A DNA stretch of 64,000 nt from Methanofollis formosanus (GCF_019633745.1 NZ_CP037968.1:762225-826224), one strand, 5' to 3'; positions 53,472 through 61,857 are shown, counted from the stretch's first letter. Numbers and translations are program-made. The notes: generated by a model not told the origin, from the letters alone.

Positions 53472-55535
53472 ATGGCAAAGAGAATGCTGAGTGAGGCAGA
53501 AGGATATGACCTCCTCCGGGAGTACGGTGTCCCGACCCCTGGCTTTGAGATCGTTACGAGCGCCGATGCTGCCGCGAAGGCGGCGTCAGCCATCGGTTTC
53601 CCGGTCGTCATGAAGATTATATCCCCCCAGATCGTCCACAAGAGCGATGCTGGCGGGGTAGTTGTGGGGATCTCGGGGGCCGCCGAGGCAAAGAAGGCCT
53701 TTACACAGATCGTCGAATCTGCGATAGAGTATAACCCAGAAGCCGAGATCAAGGGCGTCATCATCGAAGAAATGGCAAAACCGGGTCTTGAACTCATCCT
53801 CGGCGGGAAGACCGATCCCGCCTTCGGAAAGGTGATCACCTTCGGGATGGGCGGAACCCTCGTCGAGTTGATGAAGGACGTCACCCTCAGGATCCTCCCG
53901 ATCTCCAGAGAGGAGATCAGGACGATGGTTAGAGAGATCAACGCCTACCCCCTCATCGCGGGGTACCGCGGGATGAAACCGAGGGACGAGGATGCCCTGA
54001 TCGAGATCATCGCCGGGGTGGCGACGTTCTTCGAGGAAAACCCGCAGGTGACCGAGTTCGACATCAACCCGATGCGGCTGTACGAGTCGGGTGCCTGCGC
54101 GGTGGATGCCAGGGTCATCGTGGACGACGAGTACGAGCCTATCGTGCGCAAAGAGCGGACCTTCGTCCCGCCCGAGTACTTCACCCCCCGCTCGGTCGCG
54201 GTCATCGGTGCCTCGTCCGACCCGCAGAAGATGGGCTATGCCGTCCTTCACAACCTCCTCCACTTCCCCGGCCAGATCTACCCGGTCAACAACAAGCGGA
54301 CCGAGGTCCAGGGGCTCAAGGCCTACCCGACGGTGACGTCGATCCCCAACCCCGTCGACCTCGCGGTGATCACCGTCCCGGCGGTCCATGTCCCGCGCGT
54401 GATGCAGGAGTGCGGCGAGAAGAAGATCCCGCTGGTCGTGGTCATCACCGCCGGGTTCAAGGAGGCAGGCGAGGAGGGCAAGGTCCTCGAAGAGCGGATG
54501 CTCGACATCGCCAGGCACTACAATATCAGGATCGTCGGCCCCAACTGTCTGGGCCTGATCATCCCGCCCAGGGGCCTGGACACCACCTATGTCCACGAGT
54601 CGCCGGAGGCCGGCAGCATCGCCTTCATCTCGCAGAGCGGTGCCATCATCAACACCGTCGTCGACTGGAGTCTCAAGCAGGAGATCGGGTTCTCCGCGGT
54701 CTTCTCGGTGGGCAACCAGTCCGACCTCGACTTTCTGGACTATCTGCGGTTCGTGGAGCAGGACAAGAGCACCAAGGCGATCATCCTGTACATCGAGCAG
54801 CTCACCAACGGCCGGGAGTTCATGGAGGTCGTCTCAGAGGTGGCGAAGAAGAAGCCGGTCGTTGCGATCAAGTCGGGCTCCTCCCAGAAGGGACAGAAGG
54901 CCGCCTCGTCCCACACGGGATCGCTCTCAGGCTCGTACGAGGTCTACATGGAGGCATTCAGGGAGGCGGGCGTCATCCCGGTACGGGCGCTCCGCGGCGC
55001 CTTCGAGGTAGCCGAACTCTGTGCTTCGCCGGGCGGGTACCCGAAGGGCAGGCGTGCGATCGTGATCACCAATGCCGGCGGGTTCGCCGTTCTCTCCTCC
55101 GACTATGCGGAGATGTACGGTCTCGACCTCATCGACCTCCCGCCCGAGATCCTGGCGGAACTCAACGAGTTCCTCCCCGACTACTGGAGTCATGCAAACC
55201 CCCTCGACCTCCTCGGCGATGCCTCCGAGAAGCGGTTCCAGCAGGTCTTCGATGTGCTTGCCCGCCACTCGGACCTCTGGGACATGGCCTTTGTGGTCGG
55301 GTTCCCGAACCTGGTTCTGGACTCAGAGCGTCTGGCCCGGCAGATCATCAACTTCAGCGGGAAGACCGAGAATCTGGTTGTCGGTTCTCTCCTGGGCGGC
55401 GAGTGCATGGATGCCGGCAAGAAGGTGCTCAAGGAGCACCAGATCCCCAACTTCGACGACCTCGAGCAGACCTTCAAGGTGGTCGGCCGCGTCGTCTGGC
55501 AGCGGTGCAGGGCAAAGTCCATCGGGCTGCCCTGA
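53472..55535 (+). CDS. acd: ADP-forming acetate--CoA ligase, fused beta-alpha form
   Basis: A 687-residue single-chain enzyme interconverting acetyl-CoA + ADP + Pi and acetate + ATP + CoA. The ATP-grasp beta part comes first (residues ~1-225: GFPVVMKIISPQIVHKSDAGGVVVGI, GVIIEEMAKPGLELILGG, VTEFDINPMRLY). The CoA-binding alpha part follows (~240-690: RSVAVIGASSDPQKMGYAVLHNLL, IVGPNCLGLIIPP, FISQSGAIINTVVDW). The phospho-His is in AASSHTGSLSGSYEVYMEAFREAGV. Many archaea have separate or alpha-beta ordered subunits; this order is the reverse. It is divergent from acs. Confidence 0.92.
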   Translation: MAKRMLSEAEGYDLLREYGVPTPGFEIVTSADAAAKAASAIGFPVVMKIISPQIVHKSDAGGVVVGISGAAEAKKAFTQIVESAIEYNPEAEIKGVIIEEMAKPGLELILGGKTDPAFGKVITFGMGGTLVELMKDVTLRILPISREEIRTMVREINAYPLIAGYRGMKPRDEDALIEIIAGVATFFEENPQVTEFDINPMRLYESGACAVDARVIVDDEYEPIVRKERTFVPPEYFTPRSVAVIGASSDPQKMGYAVLHNLLHFPGQIYPVNNKRTEVQGLKAYPTVTSIPNPVDLAVITVPAVHVPRVMQECGEKKIPLVVVITAGFKEAGEEGKVLEERMLDIARHYNIRIVGPNCLGLIIPPRGLDTTYVHESPEAGSIAFISQSGAIINTVVDWSLKQEIGFSAVFSVGNQSDLDFLDYLRFVEQDKSTKAIILYIEQLTNGREFMEVVSEVAKKKPVVAIKSGSSQKGQKAASSHTGSLSGSYEVYMEAFREAGVIPVRALRGAFEVAELCASPGGYPKGRRAIVITNAGGFAVLSSDYAEMYGLDLIDLPPEILAELNEFLPDYWSHANPLDLLGDASEKRFQQVFDVLARHSDLWDMAFVVGFPNLVLDSERLARQIINFSGKTENLVVGSLLGGECMDAGKKVLKEHQIPNFDDLEQTFKVVGRVVWQRCRAKSIGLP

Positions 55536-55539
55536 ATTT

Positions 55540-55566
55540 TTCATTTCAAAAAATATTTTTTTATAT
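55540..55566 (+). terminator. T-rich terminator after acd
   Basis: TTTTTC and, after a short A-rich stretch, ATATTTTTTTATATC follow the acd stop within 30 bases, a good archaeal terminator. Confidence 0.5.
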
Positions 55567-55691
55567 CATTTTGCATTCTCAATGCTCGATGATAAGGCCG
55601 ATGCCGGCATCAACAGAATTGTGTTCCCGTCCCTCTCCGCACCAAACTATTATCATCCTCCACCGACATTTCCCTCCAGAGGGGACCAGAG

Positions 55692-55952
55692 ATGGAAACC
55701 AGCAGATTGTATGTCGGGAATCTGACCTATTCGGTAACCGAAGAGGAATTAGAGGAGCTCTTCTCCAACTACGGCGAAGTCAAGAGCGTTAAGATCATCG
55801 GCGACAAAGGATTCGGTTTTGTCGAGATGGAAACTGTTGAAGAGGCCGAAAAAGCAATGGAAGCCCTGAACGGGACCGAGTTTGTCGGAAGGACGATGCG
55901 GGTGGAGGAGGCGCAGCCGCCCCGCCCGCGGAGAGAATTTCGGAGATATTGA
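55692..55952 (+). CDS. Single-RRM RNA-binding protein
   Basis: An 86-residue protein made of one RNA recognition motif. RNP2 is RLYVGNLTY (residues 5-13) and RNP1 is KGFGFVEM (39-46); the tail PPRPRREFRRY is Arg-rich. Such proteins are rare in archaea but occur in some methanogens and resemble the small RRM proteins of cyanobacteria; horizontal transfer is plausible. The ATG at 55692 follows AGAGGGGACCAGAG, giving a clear ribosome binding site. Confidence 0.88.
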   Translation: METSRLYVGNLTYSVTEEELEELFSNYGEVKSVKIIGDKGFGFVEMETVEEAEKAMEALNGTEFVGRTMRVEEAQPPRPRREFRRY

Positions 55953-56107
55953 TCTCTCCTTTTCATTCTCTTTTCGTGTGCACCGGGGCGGCAGGGTGCA
56001 GACGCTTTTTTAACAGATTTCACAGGGACCGGATTTCTAAAAGTGGTATGAGAAGACCTCTGGTTTTCGAGGAGTGACAGGCCTTTGAAACACTTTGTGT
56101 TTACCAT

Positions 56108-56438
56108 GAGGTCATCCCAAAACTACTCTGATCCTGATAGGTGCGTGGAGGAAGTCTCTGAAGCACGGTGTCGTTCAAGAGCTTGTTGCCGCCCTGTCCC
56201 TATCTTCGTCGTGGGGGGATCCGGGGGGTCTCCCCCCGGCAGAAGAGAGCAAGGAACCATTCTTTATTCATTCTGTGGGCGGCACGTCGGATCGGTCTGC
56301 CTTTCTCCGTCATTCGCACCGGGGATAATGCCCCCGGACCCCTGTGATAGCGATTAAAGTGGGGGAGGCAGAGGAATGGCCGGAATAGGTCTCGATCCTG
56401 AAGGTTGATCGAGCCAAGGATACTTTTGGGATATGCTC
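56108..56438 (+). mobile_element. R1 MITE-like element, long form (331 bp), with identifiable target
   Basis: Ends GAGGTCATCCCAAAACTAC and ATACTTTTGGGATATGCTC. The left flank is GTGTTTACCAT and the right flank CACGAAAATGATCCAGA. Joined without one copy of the triplet they give GTTTACCATGAAAATGATCC, which exists uninterrupted on the minus strand at about 47400-47420. So the element split this sequence and duplicated CAT (right copy now CAC). Confidence 0.8.
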
Positions 56439-56846
56439 CACGAAAATGATCCAGAAAATCGCCTCTCCAGGTTTCCAGAATGGTTTGAGTCCACCAAACA
56501 CCTTCTGGATCGATACGGAGATTGCGGATACATCTCCCGAATGATCAGGCCTCTGCCTTCCCGGCCCTATCTTCGTCCCAGGGGTTCCGGGGGCAGAGCC
56601 CCCGGCGTGTATGATAGAGGAAGGCACGTCGATCAGAGGTGCCGCCCCTAATTGCAGGATCTTTTCTGCCGTCTCGCGCCGGGGGGAAACCCCCCGGACC
56701 CCCCACGGACGAAGATAGCCGGGGGCGGCGATTGAGTGAGATCTTCACCGGTTCTCCTGTCCCGAAAAAGAGAGATCGAACGGCGATTAATATTCATCCC
56801 ATATGCTTGAGGCGTGTTTTCGCCTCATGTCCAGTTCTACAAAGCC
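56439..56846. repeat. Repeat mosaic ending in an R2 terminus
   Basis: After the R1 element come ACGAAAATGATCCAG...GAGTCCACCAAAC (56439-56500, as at 3884), a CCTTCCCGG...GGAAGGCACG module (56556-56627), and a TGCCGCCCC...GGGGGCGGC module with GCCGGGGGG/CCCCCCGG pairing (56640-56732). The final CATATGCTTGAGGCG...GTTCTACAAAGCC (56800-56846) is an R2 right end. No gene. Confidence 0.6.
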
Positions 56847-56969
56847 TGTGCTTTTCAAGTTCTCTTTGGTCGCACTTGCCGTAAAAGGAGTTCTGGATGA
56901 ATTCCATCATAAACATCTAGCCCCCGGAAAACAGGCCGACAAAAAAAAATAGGTGAGCCGCACCCCCTG

Positions 56970-57302
56970 TCATTCAGAGACCTTCGCCAGCACCCCCTCG
57001 ATATGATCGATCTTCTTCCCCATCGCCTCGACCCGCCTGCTCACCGCCGCCATGTCCACTCCATTCTTCTCCACTAGGAGGGCATCCAGGTAGCCCTCGA
57101 CCCAGGTCTTCACCCGCCCGGCACAGAAACAGATACCGAGATAGGCATATGCCAGGAGAAAGAGAGAGATGAGTCCCGGCCACGCGGCCCCTGCGACGTG
57201 GGGATTTGCCAGCGAGACGAGACCGATGAGAAGCAGTGCCACCGTGACCGCCACCGCCGTCCAGGCAAGCCAGCCCTCGTCCGGTATCCTGTCAAGGTTC
57301 AT
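56970..57302 (-). CDS. Small membrane protein, paralogue of the next gene upstream
   Basis: A 110-residue protein with two or three hydrophobic segments (WLAWTAVAVTVALLLIGLVSLA; LISLFLLAYAYLGICFCAG) and a helical tail ending KKIDHIEGVLAKVSE. The segment VKTWVEGYLDALLVEKNGVD matches VKGWLERYLDALVEQKTGAG of the upstream gene, and both proteins end HIE-x3-L-x-KVSE, so the two arose by duplication. Third in a run behind a winged-helix regulator. Function unknown. Confidence 0.65.
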   Translation of the reverse strand: MNLDRIPDEGWLAWTAVAVTVALLLIGLVSLANPHVAGAAWPGLISLFLLAYAYLGICFCAGRVKTWVEGYLDALLVEKNGVDMAAVSRRVEAMGKKIDHIEGVLAKVSE

Positions 57303-57314
57303 ATCCGATTCCCC

Positions 57315-57674
57315 TCACTCCGAGACCTTCACCAGGATATTCTCGATATGCTCCAGTTGCTTCTCCATATGGTCGAGTTTTTCGTTCAGAACCGCCATCC
57401 TCGCACCGGTCTCTCCCGCCCCGGTCTTCTGCTCCACGAGGGCGTCCAGGTAGCGCTCAAGCCAGCCCTTCACCTTCACGACGATAATGGAGAGGACCAT
57501 ATAGGCCAGGATCAGCGGGATCAGCAGATAGGATAAACTCGTCAGGGGGATGATCAGGAAACTCAGGTCGAGAGCAAGAGTAGACGCCAGGACCAGCGAA
57601 ACGATCATCAGCATCAACAGCCCGATCACCAGCCAGGTCAGCCAGTGAAATGTACGCAATCTTACACAGTGCAT
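57315..57674 (-). CDS. Small membrane protein with C-terminal coiled coil
   Basis: A 119-residue protein: hydrophobic helices at about 11-33 and 38-66, then VKVKGWLERYLDALVEQKTGAGETGARMAVLNEKLDHMEKQLEHIENILVKVSE, a heptad-like tail. It lies two bases after the regulator gene and 12 bases before its paralogue, so the three form one operon. I do not recognise the family. The tail suggests homo- or hetero-oligomers with the paralogue (inference). Confidence 0.65.
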   Translation of the reverse strand: MHCVRLRTFHWLTWLVIGLLMLMIVSLVLASTLALDLSFLIIPLTSLSYLLIPLILAYMVLSIIVVKVKGWLERYLDALVEQKTGAGETGARMAVLNEKLDHMEKQLEHIENILVKVSE

Positions 57675-57676
57675 TT

Positions 57677-58051
57677 TTACTCCTCACGCAGGTGTTTGAT
57701 CAGCTCCAGGTCCACAACCAGTGCAAAGGGGGCGGCCCGGTAGTACCGCCTCATGAGAGGGGGGTCGTCGGTGACGCGGGCGGTCCCGACGGCCAGCCCC
57801 CGCTTCTCCAGTTGCTTGAGATAGATGGTGACGAGGGGGCGCGAGATCCCGAGTTCTTCCGAGATCTCCCGCGCATACTTCTCCTCCTCTGCAATCGCCC
57901 TGAGAATCCTGAGCCGCTGCTCATTTCCCAGAAATCCGAGCAAATCGGAGAGGTCTTTGAGGGAGGTGGTTGTGGATATCAACAGGTGTAAATTTTCTTT
58001 TACAGTATATAAAATATGCGATCCAATATATTTCAAACCACGATCTTTCAA
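57677..58051 (-). CDS. ArsR-like winged-helix regulator
   Basis: A 124-residue protein. LKDLSDLLGFLGNEQRLRILRAIAEEEKYAREISEELGISRPLVTIYLKQLEKRGLAVGTARV is a clear ArsR-type winged helix with recognition helix ISRPLVTIYLKQLEK. The ATG at 58051 gives an AT-rich, atypical first ~23 codons containing ATTTTATATACTG, a TATA box. A leaderless message starting at the in-frame TTG at 57982 (101 residues, ISTTTSLKDL) is therefore quite possible. It heads the operon with the two membrane proteins and probably regulates it. Confidence 0.72.
   Translation of the reverse strand: MKDRGLKYIGSHILYTVKENLHLLISTTTSLKDLSDLLGFLGNEQRLRILRAIAEEEKYAREISEELGISRPLVTIYLKQLEKRGLAVGTARVTDDPPLMRRYYRAAPFALVVDLELIKHLREE
58003..58013 (-). 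promoter_or_regulatory. TATA box inside the annotated 5' end of the regulator gene
   Basis: ATTTTATATAC on the minus strand lies about 25 bases upstream of the in-frame TTG at 57982. If this is the true promoter, the first 23 codons from ATG 58051 are not translated. Confidence 0.45.
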
Positions 58052-58282
58052 AAATTATCCTGAGAATAAAATACCCTCCCCGGTCCACCACACAGACCTT
58101 CCCTCCCGCCCCCCTCAAGACGCAATCGTATAGCGGACGAGATGAACAGAAACGAGCGCGTTCATGAGGATAAAGAATCCCGGCATCGAAAGAGAGAGTA
58201 TGATCAGGTCATGAAGTACACGCACCCGGAGCACATGATGCAAGGGCCAAACTATTAATACCAGATCACTGATTATCCGCCC

Positions 58283-58675
58283 ATGGCCGGTGTATCACGA
58301 CCCCTCGGGGTCACGATTGTGGGCTTGTTGTATCTGTTTCTGGGGATACTCGGACTGCTTGCCGGGATCACCGTGTTCATGGCCGGGACTGCTCTTGAAG
58401 TGGCCGGGGTAGGCGCTTTTGCAGGGGGCATCGTCATCCTTGTGGCGCTCGTCAACCTCGCAATAGGGTTAGGGTGTTTCAAAGGGTGGGGGTGGGTATG
58501 GACCGTCGCCGTTCTCTTCTCATTCATCAATATCCTGATCGCCCTCTACAACTGGTGGGTGGCCGGCCACACCATGGCGGGACTCACCACGGCGCTGGTG
58601 AGCATCATCATTCCGGTGATCATCCTCTGGTATCTCTTCAAGGACAACGTGAAGGCCTTCTTCGGGAAGACCTGA
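58283..58675 (+). CDS. Four-helix membrane protein, unknown function
   Basis: A 130-residue protein with four hydrophobic segments (GVTIVGLLYLFLGILGLLAGITVFMAG; GVGAFAGGIVILVALVNLAIGLG; WTVAVLFSFINILIALYNWWV; LTTALVSIIIPVIILWYLF) and a short charged tail KDNVKAFFGKT. The pattern (R-P-x-G-V-T-I-x-G-x-L-Y at the start, YLFKDNVKAFFGK at the end) recurs in many euryarchaeal membrane proteins of unknown role. Start ATG 58283, 20-30 bases after AACTATTAATACC, a promoter-like stretch. Confidence 0.72.
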   Translation: MAGVSRPLGVTIVGLLYLFLGILGLLAGITVFMAGTALEVAGVGAFAGGIVILVALVNLAIGLGCFKGWGWVWTVAVLFSFINILIALYNWWVAGHTMAGLTTALVSIIIPVIILWYLFKDNVKAFFGKT

Positions 58676-59152
58676 CTTTCTTACATTTTTTCATCCATAT
58701 CAAAGTCCCGGACGGGCATGACGTTGGAATAGACCTGATATGAATTGGAGGAGAGACCCGTTCATTGCCCGGGAAATTATTTGTGGGCTCTGTAGAATCG
58801 GGCATGAACCCTGGGCTCAAGCATACGCGATGAAAATTCTTGGTGGTCTCTAGTGAGTGGATCCTTGCTCCCTCTTCGGAGCAGGACACCACATAGGGCG
58901 ACCACTTCGTTGCCGCCCCCACCCATCTTCGTCGTGGGGGGTCCGGGGGGTGAAACCCCCCGGTGCGGGATTCCAGGAACGATTCTACGATGAGGGCGGC
59001 ACATCGGATCATCACGCCTTCCCAAACATCGGTGCCGGGGGCGCTGCCCCCGGACCCCCGGGACGAAGATAGGGCCGGGAAGGCAGAGGCCCGATCATTC
59101 AGGAGATGCATCTGCAATCTCTGTATCAGTCCTGAAGGCGGGTGGTGGATTC
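58676..59152. repeat. R2 left end and repeat modules after the membrane-protein gene
   Basis: GGCTCTGTAGAATCGGGC starts at 58786, followed by the CTCAAGCATACGCGATGAAAAT block. A GCCGCCCCC...GGGCGGCAC module with a GTGGGGGGTCCGGGGGG hairpin spans about 58912-59003 and a CCTTCCC...GGGAAGGC module with GCCGGGGGC/GCCCCCGG spans 59018-59085. No gene. Bases 58676-58785 have no recognisable feature beyond a possible T-rich terminator (58680-58691). Confidence 0.6.
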
Positions 59153-59802
59153 AAACCATTATGGAAACCCGGAGAGATGATCGTCAGGATCATTTTCATG
59201 GTAATGTTTCATGAACCTGCGGTTCAAGCATACGCGATGAAAATTGTTTCGAGGACATTTCCGGAGTGTTTCCTTACGGCAGGACAATGGACTGGAACAC
59301 CGTTCAATTGCCGCCCCCGCCAATCCTCTCTCCGTGGGGGGTCCGGGGGGAACGAGCGACAGCGAGTTCGAGAAGACCCGGAGGGTCTTCGAGTCGGCCC
59401 CCCGGCGCGAGACGGCGGTAAAGATTATGCGATAGAGGGCGGCACGTCTGATCATCATGCCTTCCCTCATCTTCACACCGGGGGCTCTGCCCCCGGAACC
59501 CCCGGGATGAAGATAGGGCGGGGAAGGCAGAGAGCCTGATCGTTCTGAGGGCGGTTTTGTTCTCCGGATATCAGTTATGAGATAAATCTGTGTGTTTGAA
59601 TTCTCATCCGTAACTCCAGAATTGAACGTCTGGATCATTTTCATAGTAATTCGGCATGAGGCGACATCACCCCTCAAGCACACGGGATGAAAATTCCTGT
59701 GGTTCTCCGGTTTCCTTCCAGGAGTTCAAAAACCATATCTCCCACCTGGGGACTGCCACCCGGAGATCCAGGATGACCTTATTGAATAGATTGCATAAGA
59801 AG
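59153..59802. repeat. Second repeat mosaic before tRNA-Leu
   Basis: Contains the uninterrupted R1 target context GGATCATTTTCATGG (59187-59201), an R2-like TTCAAGCATACGCGATGAAAAT (59222-59243), a GCCGCCCCC module with an unusual ~45-base insertion (AACGAGCGACAGCGAG...GAGTCGGCC, 59350-59397) inside its GC hairpin, a CCTTCCC...GGGAAGGC module (59460-59530), and another R2-like segment (59650-59692). No gene. Confidence 0.55.
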
Positions 59803-59887
59803 TGCGAGGGGAGCGATTCGAACGCTCGAACACCTACGTGACAAGGCCCTCAACCTTGCGCCTTTGACCTGGCTCGGCAACCCTCGC
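59803..59887 (-). tRNA. tRNA-Leu (anticodon GAG)
   Basis: The minus strand folds as a class II tRNA. Acceptor stem GCGAGGG/CCCTCGC; D arm with GCCGAGCCAGGTCAAAGGC; anticodon stem CAAGG/CCTTG around the loop TTGAGGG, anticodon GAG; long variable arm; T arm with GTTCGAATC. Discriminator base A as in leucine tRNAs. No CCA is encoded and no intron is needed. The only tRNA I find in the window. Confidence 0.93.
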
Positions 59888-59942
59888 CCGAAAAACGGGT
59901 TGGAGATGTGATGTCTCCAATACCTGTATGCTTTCCTGAGAT

Positions 59943-60257
59943 TTAATCGTATTCCCGCCAGGTGTGGCTGCACTTGGTGCAACGGAAGAAGCGGACCTCG
60001 CTCTCATCCGCACTCCGGAGCTGGCGCAGCCACCAGAAGGCGAGGTTGTTCCCACACTCGGGGCACGGGACATTCGTCGTCGGGAGGGTCTGCGCCTTCT
60101 CCTCATCGTCGACGATCGTGATCTCCTTCTCAATGCGAGTGGCCGTGATCTTCAGGTCGTCCTCCTTCTCGATCGCCTGAAGATAGCCGCACTTGCGGCA
60201 CTTCATCTGACCACCCGATGACATCATCAGGCTGTTGCACTTCGGGCAGAACATCAT
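59943..60257 (-). CDS. tfs: Transcription factor S (TFS/RPB9-TFIIS-like)
   Basis: About 104 residues. The N-terminal zinc ribbon is MMFCPKCNSLMMSSGGQMKCRKCGY and the C-terminal one is PCPECGNNLAFWWLRQLRSADESEVRFFRCTKCSHTWREYD. Canonical TFS has QTRxxDExxTxFF in the hairpin; here QLRSADESEVRFF keeps the catalytic Asp-Glu pair. It stimulates transcript cleavage by RNA polymerase at stalls. I start at MMFCPKC (60257); ATG 60278 would add seven residues. Confidence 0.9.
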   Translation of the reverse strand: MMFCPKCNSLMMSSGGQMKCRKCGYLQAIEKEDDLKITATRIEKEITIVDDEEKAQTLPTTNVPCPECGNNLAFWWLRQLRSADESEVRFFRCTKCSHTWREYD

Positions 60258-60385
60258 CCATCCAATATTGGGAGGCATGCCTGATTAAGCCTTGGATATC
60301 TGACATTCACGGCGGAGGGGCGGGGGACTCGGGATTTTTATCCTCTTGAGAACGGTTAATTATACGTGCAGGCAAATAGTGGGTG

Positions 60386-61192
60386 ATGGAAGCACTCCTC
60401 CTCACCGCAGCCTTCGTCTCCTTCATCCTCTTCCTTGTCCCCGGAAGACACGGTGCCTATGCCGGGATCGCAGGGTGGCTCTCGATGTCGCTCTTTCTCT
60501 TCGCCGAGGTTCCCCACTACCTCTCCATCAACAACTTCCTGTACCCCATTCTGGCGGTCCTCTCAATCCCCTTCATGTACGTGACCGCACGGAGGTTGCT
60601 CGCCGGAGATGCAAACGTCCAGTACCTTACCCGTGCCGCAGCGGTCGCCGTCCTCGTCTACCTCCCCTTCGCCTACACTTCCCTCGGCGACTGGCTCATC
60701 GGCGTCGTCACCGGAGAAGTCGGATGGCTCCTCAACCTCGTCGGCGTCCAGGTCTCGATGTACGACTGGAACATGTTCATCAGAAACGGGTTGCGGGTCG
60801 AGATCATCCTCGGGTGCACCGGGATCCAGAGCATCGCCATCATGCTTGGCGTGGCCGCCGCCGTCCCGACCGACCTGCGCCAGAAGATCCTCGCCGTCCT
60901 GGTCGTCGTCCCGACCATCTATATCCTCAACCTGCTGAGGAACGTCTTCGTGATCACCGCCTACACCGGGCAGTGGTTCCCGTACTTCCCCGAGATCGCC
61001 AGCAACGGTGAGTTTGGGTATGAGAGTTTCTTCTGGGCCCACAACGTCCTCTGCGAACTCGGGGCCCTCATCGCCCTCGTGATCATCGCCTACGCCCTCT
61101 TCGCCCTCATCCCGGACCTCGGCCGGATGGCCGGCGGCCTGTATCAGGCCTACCGCGACGACCTCACGAGAGTGATCTCGAGAGATAGATGA
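60386..61192 (+). CDS. artA: Archaeosortase A-type membrane transpeptidase
   Basis: A 268-residue protein with about eight membrane helices. The exosortase/archaeosortase catalytic triad is visible: Cys144 (IILGCTGIQSIAIML), Arg185 (YILNLLRNVFVITAY) and His219 (ESFFWAHNVLCELGA). ArtA removes the C-terminal PGF-CTERM tripartite signal and helps attach surface proteins to lipid. ATG 60386 is preferred over GTG 60383. It overlaps the convergent phosphatidyltransferase gene by 29 bases, a suggestive pairing of lipid and lipid-anchoring enzymes. Confidence 0.88.
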   Translation: MEALLLTAAFVSFILFLVPGRHGAYAGIAGWLSMSLFLFAEVPHYLSINNFLYPILAVLSIPFMYVTARRLLAGDANVQYLTRAAAVAVLVYLPFAYTSLGDWLIGVVTGEVGWLLNLVGVQVSMYDWNMFIRNGLRVEIILGCTGIQSIAIMLGVAAAVPTDLRQKILAVLVVVPTIYILNLLRNVFVITAYTGQWFPYFPEIASNGEFGYESFFWAHNVLCELGALIALVIIAYALFALIPDLGRMAGGLYQAYRDDLTRVISRDR

Positions 61193-61796
61193 TCCGCTGG
61201 ATCGCCGAGAGGTTGGTGCAGACGGCGATGACCAGGACCGAGAGCCAGGCATACCCGAGCGACGCCCCGACGATGAGGACGATGAGGGTCTCGGGCCTGC
61301 CGAAGAACCCGACCCCCTCCAGGGGGTCGTGGATCTTCCCGCCGACCCGGTCGGAGAACCCAACCTCGGCATAGACCACCGGTTTGATGAAGGTGTTGAT
61401 CATCGAGCCGAAGATCGCAACGGCGACGACCGCGAAGTCGACCTCAGGCGGGAGGGGGAAAAACCTGGAGAGGATCGCCGTCCCCGAGAGTCCGACGCCG
61501 AGGATGGCAAGGGCGTCGACATACTTGTCGAAGACCCAATCGATCACCGCGCCGAAATCGGTCTGGCACCCCTTCTTCCTGGCGACCGTCCCGTCCACCA
61601 GGTCGAGGACGGCCGAGACGAGCAGAAGAAGACTCCCCAGCACGAAAGAACTCTTCGCATAGGCGACCATGCAGAAGACCCCGAACAGCAGGGAGAGATA
61701 GGAGATCTGGTTGGGGCTGAAGCCGGCCCTGATAAAAATGTCGGCGACAGGTTCGAGTTTAGAGATGAGACGCGGCCTCAGCGCCGTAATATTCAT
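61164..61796 (-). CDS. CDP-alcohol phosphatidyltransferase (second paralogue)
   Basis: A 210-residue membrane enzyme with the catalytic motif AVLDLVDGTVARKKGCQTDFGAVIDWVFDKYVDAL: D-x2-DG-x2-AR-x7-8-G-x3-D-x3-D. It starts MNITALRPRLISKLEPVADIFIRAGFSPNQISYLSLL, typical of archaeal archaetidyl-head-group synthases. Together with the gene at 11008 the window has two members, probably with different head groups (for example inositol versus serine or glycerol). Convergent with artA. Confidence 0.82.
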   Translation of the reverse strand: MNITALRPRLISKLEPVADIFIRAGFSPNQISYLSLLFGVFCMVAYAKSSFVLGSLLLLVSAVLDLVDGTVARKKGCQTDFGAVIDWVFDKYVDALAILGVGLSGTAILSRFFPLPPEVDFAVVAVAIFGSMINTFIKPVVYAEVGFSDRVGGKIHDPLEGVGFFGRPETLIVLIVGASLGYAWLSVLVIAVCTNLSAIQRIIYLSRSLS

Positions 61797-61857
61797 ATCA
61801 GTATTAAGGTCTGCTCAAAGCCATAAGGGTTGCTTTGATACCCTCGTCACGGACCCG

